Of a stretch of 64,000 nucleotides of DNA, positions 1-13,560 are shown piece after piece. Each line of letters opens with the position of its first letter. Within the stretch, counting starts at the first letter, position 1. The notes under the pieces were generated by a model that did no database searches, had not been told where the DNA came from, and saw only the letters and a program-made list of their open reading frames with translations. Source of the stretch: Penium margaritaceum (taxonomy: Eukaryota > Streptophyta > Zygnematophyceae > Desmidiales > Peniaceae); the NCBI GenBank assembly GCA_023375785.1, contig SZWC01001618.1, forward strand, positions 24,268-88,267. Reading direction: 5' to 3'. The position numbers and the translations under genes were made by a program.

Positions 1-128
1 GTGTAAGTGCGTCTAAGTGCGTGTAAGTATGTCTAAGTGCCTGTAAGTGCATATAAGTGCGTGTAAGTGCGTGTGAGTGCGTGTAAGTGTGGTTGAAGTG
101 CGTATACGTTCGTGTAAGTGCGTGTAAG
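1..128 (+). repeat. Decamer satellite array, segment 1
   Basis: Start of the GTGTAAGTGC array, cut by the window edge. Units such as GTGTAAGTGC, GTCTAAGTGC and ATATAAGTGC follow each other without spacers. It ends at the left target duplication (cgtgtaag, 121-128) of the hAT MITE. No gene is seen. Confidence 0.97.
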
Positions 129-513
129 TAGGCATTAGAAAACAATATCCGCTATCTGGGGTATCCGCACTATCCTTCCAGTATCCGGATAGCAGATAGT
201 ACCTGGAAAACAACTTAGAAGGATATCCGGATACATCCGTATATATGTGGATGTGGATATCCGCTGGAGATATGTGGCTTTTTCTGAAGGTGCCTGTGAG
301 TATCCGGAGGTATCCGCTGGTATCCGTACAAGTATCGGGGTGTATCCGTACTTCTATCCGTTGAACTATCTGGATAGTGCAAGTATCCGCAAGTATCCGT
401 AAGTATCCGGATATTTGAGGCAACTATCCAGATAGCGGATACCTGACTGGTGAAAATATCCGGATAGCGGATACCACCAAAAAGGGACAGATATATCCGG
501 GTTTTCATGCCTA
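129..513. mobile_element. Ac/Ds-like hAT MITE, 385 bp
   Basis: A short non-coding insertion in the satellite. The left end reads TAGGCATTAGAAAAC and the right end, on the other strand, TAGGCATGAAAACCC, so the terminal inverted repeats are imperfect (two extra bases on the left). They resemble the Ac/Ds end (C/T)AGGGATGAAA. The flanks cgtgtaag (121-128) and cgtgttag (514-521) match at 7 of 8 bases, the target-site length of hAT elements, and removing the element plus one copy restores the ten-base phase of the array. The interior carries at least fifteen TATCCG/CGGATA motifs on both strands, many as palindromic TATCCGGATA; such dense subterminal motifs bind transposase in Ac-type elements. There is no transposase, so it would depend on one encoded elsewhere. 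No counterpart is seen in the other two higher-order copies. Confidence 0.85.
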
Positions 514-2700
514 CGTGTTAGTGCGTATAAGTGTGTGTATGTGCGTATAAGTGCGTGTAAGTGTGTGTAAGTAGGTGTAAGTGTGTGTTAGTGTGTGTAA
601 GTGTGTGTAAAAGTGTATAAGTGCGTGTAAGTATGTGTAAGTGTGTGTAAGTGCATGTAAGTGTGTATAAGTGCATGTAAGTGCGTGTAAGTATGTGTAA
701 GTACGTATAAGTGCGTGTAAGTACGTGTAAGTGTGTGTAAGTGCGTGTAAGTGCGTGTCAGTACGTGTAAGTGCGTGTAAGTGTCTTTAAGTGCGTATAA
801 GTGCGTGTAAGTACGTGTAAGTGTGTGTAAGTGCGTGTAAGTGCGTGTCAGTACGTGTAAGTGCGTGTAAGTGTCTTTAAGTGCGTATAAGTGCGTGTAA
901 GTGTGTGTAAGTGCGTATAAGTGTGTATAAATGCGTGTGAGTGCGTGTGAGTATGTGTAAGTATGTATAAGTGCGTGTAAATGTGTATAAGTGCGTATAA
1001 GTGTGTATCAGTGCATGTAAGTGCCTGTAAGTGCATGTAAGTGTGTGTACGTTTGTTTAAGTGCGTGTAAATGCGTGAGTGCGTGTAAGTGCATGTAAGT
1101 GTGTGTGAGTGCATATATGTATGTATCAGTGCGTGTAAGGTCGTATAAGAGTGTGTGAGAGCGTGTAAATACGTATAAGTACGTGTAAGTGTGTGTAAGT
1201 GTGTGTAAGTGCGTGTAAGTGCGTGTAAGTGCATGTAAGTACGTGTAAGTTTGTGTTAGTGTGTGTAAGTACGTGTAAGTGTGTGTAACTGCGTGTACGT
1301 GCGTATAAGTGCATGTAATGCGTGTGAGTGTGTGAAAGTACGTGTAAGTTTGTGTACGTGCGTGTAAATTCCTGTAAGCACATGTAAGTGCATGTAAGTG
1401 TATGTAAGTGCGTGTAAGTGCGTGTAAGTGTGTGTAAGTACGTGTAAGTGTGTGTAAGTGCGTGTAAGTACGTGTAAGTACGTGTAAGTGCAAGTAAGTG
1501 CGTGTAAGTACGTGTAAGTGCGTGTAAGTGTGTGTAAGTACGTGTAAGTGTGTGTAAGTGCGTGTAAGTACGTGTAAGTACGTGTAAGTGCAAGTAAGTG
1601 CGTGTAAGTATGTGTAAGTGCATGTGAGGCGTATAAACACGTGCAAGTGTGTGTTAGTGCGTATAAGTGCATGTAAGTACGTGTAAGTGCGTGTAAGTGC
1701 GTGTAAGTGCGTGTAAGTGTGTATAAGTGTGAGTGAGTACGTGTAAGTGCATGTAAGTGCATGTAAGTGCGTGTAAGTACGTGTAAGTGCGTGTAAGTGC
1801 GTAAAAGTACGTGTGAGTTTGTGTTAGTGAATGTAAGTTCGTGTAAGTGCGTGTAAGTATGTGTAAGTGCGTGTAAGTGCGTGTAAGTACGTGTAAGTTT
1901 GTGTTAGGGAATAAAAGTTCGTATAAGTGCCTGTAAGTACGTGTAAGTGCGTGTAAGTGCGTGTAAGTACGTGGTAAGTGTGTGTAAGTATGTGTAAGTG
2001 CTTGTAAATACGTGTAAGTGTGTGTAAGTGTGTATGAGTGCGTGTGAGTGCATGTATGTATGTGTAAGTGTGTGTAAGTGCATGTAAGTGCGTGTAAGTA
2101 CGTCTCAGTACGTGTAAGTGCGTGTAAGTGCGTGTAAGTGCGTGTTAATGCGTGTACGTTTGTGTAAGTGCGTGTAAATGCGTGTAAGTATGCGTGTAAG
2201 TTTAAGTGGGTGTTATTTCGTGTAAGTTTCTTTAAGTACGTGTAGGTGCGTGTAAGTGTGTGTAAGTACGTATAAGTGCATGTAAGTACGTGTAAGTGCG
2301 TGTAAGTGCGTGTAAGTGTGTATACGTGTGTGTAAATACGTGTAAGTGTGTGTAAGTGTGTGTAAGTGCCTGTTAGCGCATATAATTGCATGTAAGTGCG
2401 TGTAAGTGTGTGTAAGTGTGGTTTAAGTGCGTGTAAATTTGTGTAAGTGCGTGTAAGTTTGTGTAAGTGCGTGTAAGTTTGTGTAAGTGTGTATTATTGC
2501 GTGTAAGTGTGTGCCAAAGCGTGTAAGTGCGTGTAAGTGTGTGTAAGTGCATTTCAGTACGTGTAAGTGCATATAAATGCGTGTAAGTGTGTGTAAGTGC
2601 GTGTAAGTGCGTGTAAGTGCGTGTAAGTACGTGTAAGTGCATACAAGCGTGTGTAAGTACGTGTAAGTGTGTGAAAGTACGTGTAAGTGTGTGTAAGTGC

Positions 2701-2820
2701 GTGTAAGTGCGTGTAAGTGTGTGTAAGTACGTGTGACTGTGTGTAAGTATGTGTAAGTGCGTGTAAGTGCGTGTAAGTGTGTGTAAGTACGTGTGACTGT
2801 GTGTAAGTATGTGTAAGTGC
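2701..2820 (+). repeat. 60-bp block, two identical copies
   Basis: Six-decamer block 2701-2760 is repeated without change at 2761-2820. It is recognisable by the unit GTGTGACTGT. Identity in an otherwise variable array points to a recent local duplication. Confidence 0.9.
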
Positions 2821-5800
2821 GTGTAAGTGAGTGTAAGTGCGTGTAAGTGCGTATAAGTGTGTGTAAGTGTGTGTAAGTGCGTGTAAGTGCATGTAAGTAC
2901 ATATAAGTGTATGTAAGTGCATGTAAGTACGTGTACCTGCGTGTACGTGTGTGTAAGCGCATGTAAGTGCATGTAAGTGTGTGTAAGTGCGTGTAAGTGC
3001 GTGTTAGTACATGTGAGTGCGTGTAAGAGCGTGTAAGTGTATGTAAGTGGGTGTTAGTGCGGTTTAAGTTTGTGTAAGTGAGTGTAAGTACCTGTAAGTA
3101 CGTGTAAGTTCGTGTAAGTATGTGTAAGTGCGTGTAAGTGCTAAAAGTGTGTGTAAGTGCGTATAAGTGCGTGTAAGTGTGTGTAAGTGTGTGTAAGTGC
3201 AGTTTAAGTTCGTGTAAGTGCGTGTAAGTGTGTGTAAGTGTGTGTAAGTGCAGTTTAAGTTCGTGTAAGTGCGTGTAAGTGCGTGTACTTGTGTGTAAGT
3301 GCGTGTAAGTATGTGAAAGTACGTGTAAGCGAATGTAAGTGCGTGTAAGTATGTATAAGTGCGTATAAGTACATGTAAGTTCATGTAAGTGTGTGTAAGA
3401 ACACGTAAGTGCGTATAAGTATGTGTAAGTACGTGTAAGTGCAAGTAAGTGCGTGTAAGTACGTGTAAGTGCATGTAAGCACGTGTAAGTGCGTGTAAGT
3501 GCGTGTAAGTGCGTGTAAGGGTTTGTAAATACGTGTAAGTGCAAGTAAGTGTGTGTTAGTACATGTAAGTGCGTATAAGTGCGTGTAAGTGCATGTAAGT
3601 GCGTGTAAGTGCGTGTAAGTAAGTGTAAGTGCGTGTAACTTTGTGTAAGTACGTGTATGTGCGTGTAAGTGCCTGTAAGTGTGTTTAAGTACGTGTGAGT
3701 GCACTTTAAGTGTGTGTAAGTGCGTATAAGTGCGTGTAAGTGCATGTAAGTGCGTGTAAGTGCGTGTAAGTAAGTGTAAGTGCGTGTAACTTTGTGTAAG
3801 TACGTGTATGTGCGTGTAAGTGCCTGTAAGTGTGTTTAAGTACGTGTGAGTGCACTTTAAGTGGGTGTAAGTGCATATAAGTGTGTGTAAGTACGTATAA
3901 GTGCGTGTTAGTGCATGTAAGTACGTGTAAGTGTGTAAGTGTGTGTTAGTGTGTGTAAGTGCATGTAAGTGTGTATAAGTGCGTGTTAGTGCGTATAAGT
4001 GCGTGTAAGTGTAGTTTAAAAACGTGTAAGTTCGTGTAAGTGCGCATAAGTGTGTGTAAGTTTGTGTAAGTTTGTGTAAGTATGTTTAAGTGTGTGTAAG
4101 TGCATATAAGTGCGTTTAAGTGTGTGTTAGTGCGTGTAAGTGTGTGTTAGTACGTATAAGTATGTGCAAAAGCATGTAAGTGCGTGTAAGTGTGTGTAAG
4201 TGAATGTAAGTGCGTGCAAGTGCATGTAAGTGCCTGTAAGTGCATGTAAGTGCGTGTAAGTGCATGTAAGTACGTGTGAGTACGTGTAAGTGCATGTAAG
4301 TGTGTCTAAGTACGTGTAAGTACGTATGAGTACGTGTTAGTATGTGTAAGTGCGTGTAAGTGTGTGTAAGTGCGTATAAGTGTATGTCAGTGCATGTAAG
4401 AGTGTGTTAGTGCTTGTAAGTGTATGTAAGTATGTGTAAGTGTGTGTAAGTACGTGTAAGAGCATGTGAGTGCATGTAAGTGTGTGTAAGTGCGTATAAG
4501 TGTGTATAACTGCGTATACGTGCGTGTAAGTGCGTGTAAGTGCGTCTAAGTGGGTGTAAGTATGTATAAGTGTGTGTAAGTGCGTGTAAGTGCGTGTAAG
4601 TGCGTGTAAGTACGTGTAAGTACGTGTATGTACAAGTAAGTTGGTGTAAGTGCGTGTAAGTGCGTGTAAGTGCGTGTAAGCACGTGTAAGCACGTGTAAG
4701 TACGTGTAAGTGCCTGAAAGTGCTGTCAGTGCGTGTAAGTGTGTGTAGTGCATGTAAGTGGGTGTAAGTGCGTGTAAGTGCGTTTAAGGACGTGTAAGTT
4801 TGTGTAAGTGCGTGTAAGTGTGTGTAAGTGAGTGTAAGTGCGTGTAAGTGCGTGTAAGTGTGTATAAGTACGTGTAAGTTCGTGTAAGTGAATGTAAGTT
4901 TGTGTAAGTGTGTGTAAGTGCGTGTAAGTACGTGTAAGTACGTGTAAGTACGTGTAAGTGCAAGTAAATGTGTGTAAGTATATGTAAGTATGTACAAGTA
5001 TGTGTAAGTTTGTGTAAGTGCGTGAAAGTGCGTGTAAGTGCGTGTAAGTGCGTGTAAGTACGTGTAAGTGTGTGTAAGTGCGTGTAAGTGCGGTTTAAGT
5101 ATGTGTAAGTACGTGTAAGTGCATGTAACTGCGTGTAAGTGTGTGTAAGTGTATGTAAGTGTGTGTAAGTGCGTGTGAGTACAATTTAAGTGGGTGTAAG
5201 TTTGTGTAAATGCGTGTAAGTTTGTTTAAGTGCATTTAAGTGCGTGTAAGTGCGTATAAGTGCGTGTAAGTGTGTGTAAGTGCGTGTAAGTGCGTGTAAG
5301 TGCGTGTAAGTGCGTGTAAGTGCGTGTAAGTACGTGTAAGTGCGTGTAAGTTCGTGTAAGTGCGTGTAAGTGCCTTTAAGTGCGTATAAATGCGTGTACG
5401 TTCGTGTAAGTGTGTGTAAGTATGTGTAAGTGTGTGTAACTGCGTGTACGTATGTATAAGTGCATGTAATGCGTGTAAGTGCACGAAAGTACGTGTAAGT
5501 TCGTGTAAGTGCGTGTAAATTCCTGTAAGTATATGTAAGTGCATGTAAGCTTTTGTAAGTGCGTATAAGTGCGTGAAAGTGCGTGTAAGTACGTGTAAGT
5601 GTGTGTAAGTACGTGTAAGTACGTGTAAGTACGTGTAAGTACGTGTAAGTACAAGTAAGTGCGTGTAAGTATGTGTAAGTGCATGTAAGTGCGTATAAGC
5701 ACGTGTAAGTGCGTGTAAGTACGTGTAAGTACAAGTAAGTGCGTGTAAGTATGTGTAAGTGCATGTAAGTGCGTATAAGCACGTGTAAGTGCGTGTAAGT

Positions 5801-6360
5801 GCGTATAAGTGCATGTAAGTGCGTGTAAGTGCGTGTAAGCGCGTGTAAGTTCGTGTAAGTGTGTGTAAGTATGTGTAAGTACGTGTAAGTGCATGTAAGT
5901 GCGTGTAAGTACGTGTAAGAGCGTGTTAGTGCATGTAAGTGCGTATAAGTACGTGTGAGTTTGTGTAAGTGAATATAAGTTTGTGTAAGTACGTGTAAGT
6001 GTGTGTAAGTGCGTATAAGTGCGTGTAAGTGCGTGTAAGTGCGTGTAAGTGCGTGTAAGTACGTGTAAGTACGTGTAAGTTTGTGTTAGGGAATATACGT
6101 TCGTGTAAGTGCGTGTAAGTGCGTGTAAGTGCGTGTAAGTGCGTGTAAGTGCGTGGTAAGTGTGTGTAAGTATGTGTAAGTGATTGTAAGTAGGTGTAAG
6201 TGTGTGTAAGTACGGGTGAGTGTGTATGAGTGCATGTAAGTATGTGTAAGTGCGTGTAAGTGTGTGTAAGTGCATGTAAGTACGTCTCAGTACGTGTAAG
6301 TGCATGTAAGTGCGTGTAAGTGCGTGTACGTTTGTGTAAGTGCGTGTAAATACGTGTAAG

Positions 6361-6580
6361 TATGTGTAAGTGCATGTGAGTGCGTATAAGTGCATGTAAG
6401 AATGTGTAAGTGCGTGTAAGGTCGTGTAAGAGCGTATGAGAGCGTGTAAGTGCGTGTAAATACGTGTAAGTATGTGTAAGTGCATGTGAGTGCGTATAAG
6501 TGCATGTAAGAATGTGTAAGTGCGTGTAAGGTCGTGTAAGAGCGTATGAGAGCGTGTAAGTGCGTACAAATGCGTGTAAG
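6361..6580 (+). repeat. 110-bp block duplicated in tandem
   Basis: An eleven-decamer block starting tatgtgtaagtgcatgtgag at 6361 recurs at 6471, near-identical to about 6570. It contains the unusual units aatgtgtaag, gtcgtgtaag and agcgtatgag. The copy length is an exact multiple of ten, so array phase is kept. Confidence 0.88.
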
Positions 6581-6640
6581 TGCGTGTAAGTGCGTGTAAG
6601 TTTGTTCAAGTGCGTGTAAGTGCGTGTAAGTGCGTGTAAG

Positions 6641-6820
6641 TGCGTGTAACTGCATGTAAGTGTGTGTAAGTGTGTATAAATACGTGTAAGTATGTGTAAG
6701 TGCATGTAAGTGCGTGTAAGTGCGTGTAAGTGCGTGTAACTGCATGTAAGTGTGTGTAAGTGTGTATAAATACGTGTAAGTATGTGTAAGTGCATGTAAG
6801 TGTGTGTAAGGGTGTGTAAG
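6641..6820 (+). repeat. 90-bp block duplicated in tandem
   Basis: The block starting tgcgtgtaactgcatgtaag at 6641 is repeated at 6731, including the variant unit tgtgtataaa. Phase is kept. Confidence 0.85.
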
Positions 6821-9800
6821 TGCATGTAAGTACGTGTAAGTACGTGTATGTTTATGTAAGTGCGTGTGAATGCGTGTAAGTGCGTGTACGTGCGTGTAAG
6901 TGCGTGTAAGTACATGTAAGTATGTGTAAGTATCCATAAGGTCGTGTAAGAGCATGTGAGAGCATGTAAGTGCGTGTAAGCGCGTGTAAGTACGTGTAAG
7001 TGCATGTAAGTGCGTGTAAGTACGTGTAAGTACGTGTAAGTGCGTGTAAGTACGTGTATGTGCATGTACGTGCGTATAAGTGCATGTAAGTGGGTGTAAG
7101 TATGTGTAAGTGCATGTAAGTGTGTGTAAGTGCAAGAAAGTGTGTATAAGTACATGTAAGTGTGTGTAAGTGTGTGTAACTGCGTGTATGTGCATGTAAG
7201 TGTGTGTAAGTGCATGTAAGTGCGTGAACGTACTCGTACGTTTGTGTAAGTGCAAAAACGTTCATGTAAGTGGATGTAAGTAGATGAAAGTGCGTGTAAG
7301 TGCGTGTACGTGCGTGTAAGTGCGTGTAAGTGCGTTAAGGTATGTGTAAGTGCGTGTAAGTATGTGTAAGTATGTGTAAAGGCAAGTAAGTGCGTGTAAG
7401 TACGTGTAAGTACGTGTAAGTGCCTGTAAGCACGTGTAAGTGCGTGTAAGTGCAAACAAGTACGTGTAAGTGTGTGTAAGTACGTGTAAGTACGTGTAAG
7501 TGCATGTAAGTGCATGTAAGTGTGTGTAAAAGCGTGTAAGTATGTGTAAGTGTGTGTAAATGCATATAAGTACGTATAAGTGCGCGTAGGTATGTGTAAG
7601 TTCGTGTAAGTGAATGTAAGTTTGTGGAAGTGCGTGTAAGTGCGTGTAAGTGTGTGTAAGTGCGTGTAAGTGCGTGTAAGTGTATGTAAGTACGTGTAAG
7701 TGCGTGTACGTGCATGTAAGTGCGTATAAGTACGTGTAAATACATGTAAGTTTGTGTAAGTGTGTGTAAGTGTGTGTAAGTGCTAAACGTGCGTGTAAGT
7801 GTGTGTAAGTGTGTGTAAGTGTATGTAAGTACGTGTAAGTACGTGTAAGTGTGTGTAAGTGTGTGTAAGTGCTAAACGTGCGTGTAAGTGTGTGTAAGTG
7901 TGTGTAAGTGTATGTAAGTACGTGTAAGTACAGTTTAAGTTGGTGTGAGTGCGTGTAAGTGCGTGTAACTGCGTGTAAGTACGTGTAAGTATGTGTAAGT
8001 GCGTGTAAATGCGTGTAAGTGCGTATAAGTATGTATACGTACGTGTAAGTGCGTGTAAGTATGTGTAAGTGTGTGTAAGTGCGTGTAAGTACGTGTAAGT
8101 ACGTGTAAGTGCAAGTAAATGTGTGTAAGTATGTGTAAGTATGTATAAGTATGTGTAAGTTTGTGTAAGTGCGTGAAAGTGCGTGTAAGTGCGTGTAAGT
8201 GCGTGTAAGTGCGTATAAGTATGTATACGTACGTGTAAGTGCGTGTAAGTACGTGTAAGTGTGTGTAAGTGCGTGTAAGTGCGTGTACGTGCGTGTAAGT
8301 GCGTGTAAGTGCGTGTAAGTGCATGTAAGTGCGGGTAAGTGCATGTAAGTATGTGTAAGTGCGTGTAAGGTCGTATGAGAGCGTGTGAGAGCGTGTAAAT
8401 GCGTGTAAGTACGTGTAAGTGCATGTAAGTGTGTGTAAGTGCGTGTAAGTGCGTGTACGTGCGTGTAAGTGCGTGTAAGTGCGTGTAAGTGCCTGTAAGT
8501 GCGTGTAAATGCGTGTAAGTGCGTGTAAGTGCGTGTCAGTGCGTGTAAGTGCCTATAAGTACGTGTAAGTGTGTATAAGTGCGTGTAAGTTTGTGTACGT
8601 ACGTGTAAATGCGTGTAAGTGCGTGTAAGTGCATGTAAGTGCGTGTAAGTGCATGTAAGTATGTGTAAGTGCGTGTAAGGTCGTATGAGAGCGTGTGAGA
8701 GCGTGTAAATGCGTGTAAGTACGTGTAAGTGCATGTAAGTGTGTGTAAGTGTGTGTAAGTGCACGTAAGTGCATGTAAGTGCGTGTAAGTTTGTGTAAGT
8801 ATGTGTAAGTACGTGTAAGTGTGTGTAACTGGGTGTACGTGCGTATAAGTGCATGTAATGCGTGTAAGTGCGTGAAAGTACGTGTAAGTTCGTGTAAGTG
8901 CGTGTAAATTCCTGTAAGTATATGTAAGTACATGTAAGTTTGTGTAAGTGCGTGTAAGTGCATGAAAGTGCGTGTAAGTACGTGTAAGTGTGTGTAAGTA
9001 CGTGTAAGTACGTGTAAGTACGTGTAAGCACAAGTAAGTACGTGTAAGTATGTGTAAGTGCATGTAAGTGCGTATAAGCACGTGTAAGTGTGTGTAAGTA
9101 CGTGTAAGTGCATGTAAGTGCGTGTAAGTACGTGTAAGTGCGTGTGAGTGCATGTAAGTGCGTATAAGTACGTGTGAGTTTGTGTAAGTGAATATAAGTT
9201 CGTGTAAGTACGTGTAAGTGTGTGTAAGTGCGTGTAAGTGCGTGTAAGTGCGTGTAAGTACGTGTAAGTACGTGTAAGTACGTGTAAGTACGTGTAAGTA
9301 CGTGTTAGGGAATATACGTTCGTGTAAGTGCGTGTAAGTGCGTGTAAGTGCGTGTAATTGCGTGTAAGTACGTGGTAAGTGTGTGTAAGTACGTGTAAGT
9401 GATTGTAAGTACGTGCAAGTGTGTGTAAGTGCGTGTGAGTGTGTATGAGTGCATGTAAGTATGTGTAAGTGCGTGTAAGTGCGTGTAAGTACGTCTGAGT
9501 ACGTGTAAGTGCATGTAAGTGTGTGTAAGTGCGTGTTAATGCATGTACGTTTGTGTAAGTGCGTGTAAATACGTGGAAGTATGTCTAAGTGCATGTGAGT
9601 GCATATAAGTGCATGTAAGAATGTGTAAGTGCGTGTAAGGTCGTGTAAGAGCGTATGAGTGTGTGTAAGTGCGTACAAGTGCGTGTAAGTGCGTGTAAGT
9701 TTGTTCAAGTGCGTGTAAGTGCTTGTAAGTGCGTGTAAGTGCGCGTAACTGCATGTAAGTGTGTGTAAGTGTGTGTAAATACGTGTAAGTATGTGTAAGT

Positions 9801-12800
9801 GCATGTAAGTATGTGTAAGGGTGTGTAAGTGCATGTAAGTACGTGTAAGTACGTGTAAGTGTGTGTAAGTGCATGTAAGTATGTGTAAGGGTGTGTAAGT
9901 GCATGTAAGTACGTGTAAGTACGTGTAAGTTTATGTAAGTGCGTGTGAATGCGTGTAAGTGCGTGTACGTGCGTGTAAGTGCGTGTAAGTGCATATAAGT
10001 ATGTGTAAGTACCTATAAGGTCGTGTAAGAGCATGTGAGAGCATGTATATGTGTGTAAGCGCGTGTAAGTACGTGTAAGTGCATGTAAGTGCGTGTAAGT
10101 ACGTGTAAGTGCGTGTAAGTGCGTGTAAGTACGTGTACGTTCATGTAAGTGCGTATAAGTGCATGTAAGTGCGTGTAAGTACGTGTAAGTGCGTGTAAGT
10201 GCGTGTAAGTACGTGTACGTTCATGTAAGTGCGTATAAGTGCATGTAAGTGCGTGTAAGTATGTGTAAGTGCATGTAAGTGTGTGTAAGTGCAAGAACGT
10301 ATGTGTAAGTACATGTAAGTGTGTGTACGTGTGTGTAACTGCGTGTATGTGCATGTAAGTGTGTGTAAGTGCATGTAAGTGCGTGAAAGTACGTGTAAGT
10401 TTGTGTAAGTGCGTATAAATTCATGTAAGTGCATGTAAGTGGATGTAAGTGCGTGTAAGTGCGTGTACGTGCGTGTAAGTGCATGTAAGTGCGTGTAGGT
10501 ATGTGTAAGTGCGTGCAAGTACGTGTAAGTATGTGTAAGTGCAAGTAAGTGCGTGTAAGTACATGTAAGTACGTGTAAGTGCCTGTAAGCACGTGTAAGT
10601 GCGTGTAAGTGCGTACAAGTACGTGTAAGTGTGTGTAAGTACGTGTAAGTGCCTGTAAGCACGTGTAAGTGCGTGTAAGTGCGTACAAGTACGTGTAAGT
10701 GTGTGTAAGTACGTGTAAGTACGTGTAAGTGCATGTAAGTGCATGTAAGTGCGTGTAAAAGCGTGTAAGTATGTGTAAGTGTGTGTAAGTGCGTATAAGT
10801 ACATGTAAGTGCACGTAAATATGTGTAAGTTTGTGTAAGTGAATGTAAGTTCGTGTAAGTGCGTGTAAGTGCGTGTAAGTGCATGTAAGTGCGTATAAGT
10901 GTGTACAAGTGCGTATAAGTGCGTTTAAGTACGTGTAAATACATGTAAGTTTGTGTAAGTGCATGTATGTTCATGTTAGTGCATGTCAGTATGTGTAAGT
11001 GCGTATAAGTGCGTGTAAGTACGTGGTAAGTGTGTGTAAGTTCGTGTAAGTATGTGTAAGTGTGTTTAAGTATGTGTAAGTGTCTGTAAGTGTGTGTAAG
11101 TATGTGTAAGTGCGTGTTAGTGTGTGTGAGTGCGTGTAAGAGCGTGTAAGTACATGTAAGTGCGTACAAGTGTGGTTTATGTTCGTGTAAGTGTGTGTAA
11201 TTGTGTGTAAGTGCTAAACGTGCGTGTAAGTGCATGTAAGTGCGTGTAAGTGCATGTAAGTACGTGTAAGTACAGTTTAAGTTTGTGTAAGTGCGTGTAA
11301 GTGCGTGTACGTGCGTGTAAGTGCGTGTAAGTATGTGTAAGTGCGTGTAAGTGCGTGTAAGTGCGTGTAAGTATGTATAAGTACGTGTACGTTTGTGTAA
11401 GTATGTGTAAGTGTGTGTAAGTGCGTGTAAGTACGTGTAAGTACGTGTAAGTATGTGTAAGTGCAAGTAAATGTGTGTAAGTATGTGTAAGTATGTATAA
11501 GTACGTGTAAGTTTGTGTAAGTGCGTGAAAGTGCGTGTAAGTGCGTGTAAGTGCGTGTAAGTATGTGTCAGTACTTGTAAGTGCGGTGTAAGTTTGTGTA
11601 AGTACGTGCAAGTGCATGTAACTGCGTGTAAGTGCGTGTAAGTGTATGTAAGTGTGTATAAGTACGTGTGAGTACAGTTTAAGTGGGTGTAAGTTTGTGT
11701 AAGTGTGTGTAAGTGTGTTTAAGTGCATGTAAGTGCGTGTAAGTGCGTATAAGTGTGTGTAAGTGTGTGTAAGTACGTGTAAGTGTGTGTAAGTGCATGT
11801 AAGTGTGTTTAAGTACGTGTAAGTGTGTGTAAGTGCGTGTAACTGCCTGTTAGTACGTGTAAGTACGTGTAAGTGTGTGCAAGTATGTGTACGTGTGGTT
11901 TTAGTAAGTGTAAGTTCGTGTAAGTGCGTGTAAGTGTCTGTACGTTTATGTAAGTATGTGTTAGTTCGTATAAGTGTGTGTAAGTGCGTGTCAGTGTGTG
12001 TAAGTGTGTGTTAGTGTGTGTAAGTGTATGTTAGTATGTGTAAGTGTGTACAAAAGTGTGTAAGTGCATGTAAGTGCGTGTAAGTGCATGTCAGTGCGTA
12101 TAAGTGCATGTAAGTGCGTGTAAGTGCGTGTAAGTGTGTGTAAGTATGTGTAAGTGCATGTAAGTGCATGTGACTTCATGTAAGTATGTGTAAGTGTGTG
12201 TAAGTGTGTGTAAGTGTGTGTAAGTGCGTATAAGTATGTGTAAGTGCATGTAAGTTCGTGTAAGTGTGTGTAAGTGCGTGTAAGTACATGTAAGTGCATG
12301 TAAGTACATAAAAGTGCGTGTAAGTGTGTATAAGTGTGTGTAAGTGTGTGTAAGTGTGTGTAAGTGCATGTAAGTACGTGTTAGTGCATGTGAGTGCGTG
12401 TAATAGCGTGTAAGTGCATGTATGTGTGTGTTAGTGTGGTTTCAGTTCGTATGAGTGAGTGTAAGTGCGTGTAAGTATGTGTAAGTTCGTGTAAGTAGGT
12501 GTAAGTGCGTGTAAGTGCTAAAAGTGTGTATAAGTGCGTGTAAGTGCATGTAAGTGTGTGTAAGTGCGTGTAAGTGCAGTTTAAGTTCGTGTAAGTGTGT
12601 GTAAGTGTGTGTAAGTGCGTGTAAGTGCGTATAAGTATGTGTAAGTGCGTGTAAGTGCGTGTAAGTGCGTGTAAGTATGTGTAAGTGCGTGTATGTCGTG
12701 TAAGTGTGTGTAAGTGCGTGTAAGTGCATGTAAGTACGTGTAAGTACGTGTAAGAATGTGTAAGTGCAAGTAAGTGCGTGTAAGTACGTTTAAGTACGTA

Positions 12801-13560
12801 TAAGTATGTGTACGTTTGTGTACGTGCGTATAAGTGCGTGTAAGTGGGTGTAAGTGCGTGTAAGTGTGTGTAAGTGCGTGTAAGTATGGTTTACGTTTGT
12901 GTAAGTGCATGTAAGTGCATGTAACTGCATGTAAGTAGGTGTAAGTGCGTATAAGTGCATGTAAGTACGTGTAAGTACGTGTGAGTGCAGTTTTAGTGGG
13001 TGTAGTTATGTGTAAGTTCGTGTAAGTGCGTGTAAGTTCATGTAAGTGTATGAACGTGCGTATAAGTGCGTATAAGTGCGTGTAAGTGCGTGTAAGTGCG
13101 TGTAAGTGCGTGTAAGTACGTATAAGTGCGTATAAGTGTGTGTAAGTACGTGTAAGTGTGTGTAAGTATGTATACGTACCTGCTAGTGTGTGAAAGTGTG
13201 TGTAAGTATGTACAAGTGCGTGTAAGTGTAGTTTATGTGCGTATAAGTTTGTATTAGTGCGTGTAAGTGCGTGTAAGTTTGTGTAAGTGTGTGTAAGTGC
13301 GTGTAAGTGTGTGTAAGTACGTGTACGTGCGTGTAAGTATGTGTTAGTATGTGTAAGTGTGTGTTAGTGCGTGTATGTGCGTGTAAGTGTGTTAGTATGT
13401 GTAAGTACGTGTAAGTGTGTGTAAGTGCATGTCAGTACGTGTAAGTGCATGTAAGTGCATATAAGTGCGTGTAAGTGCGTGTAAGTACGTGTAAGTACGT
13501 GTAAGTGCGTGTAAGTACATGTAACTGTGTATAAGTGCGTGTAAGTGCGTGTAAGTACGT

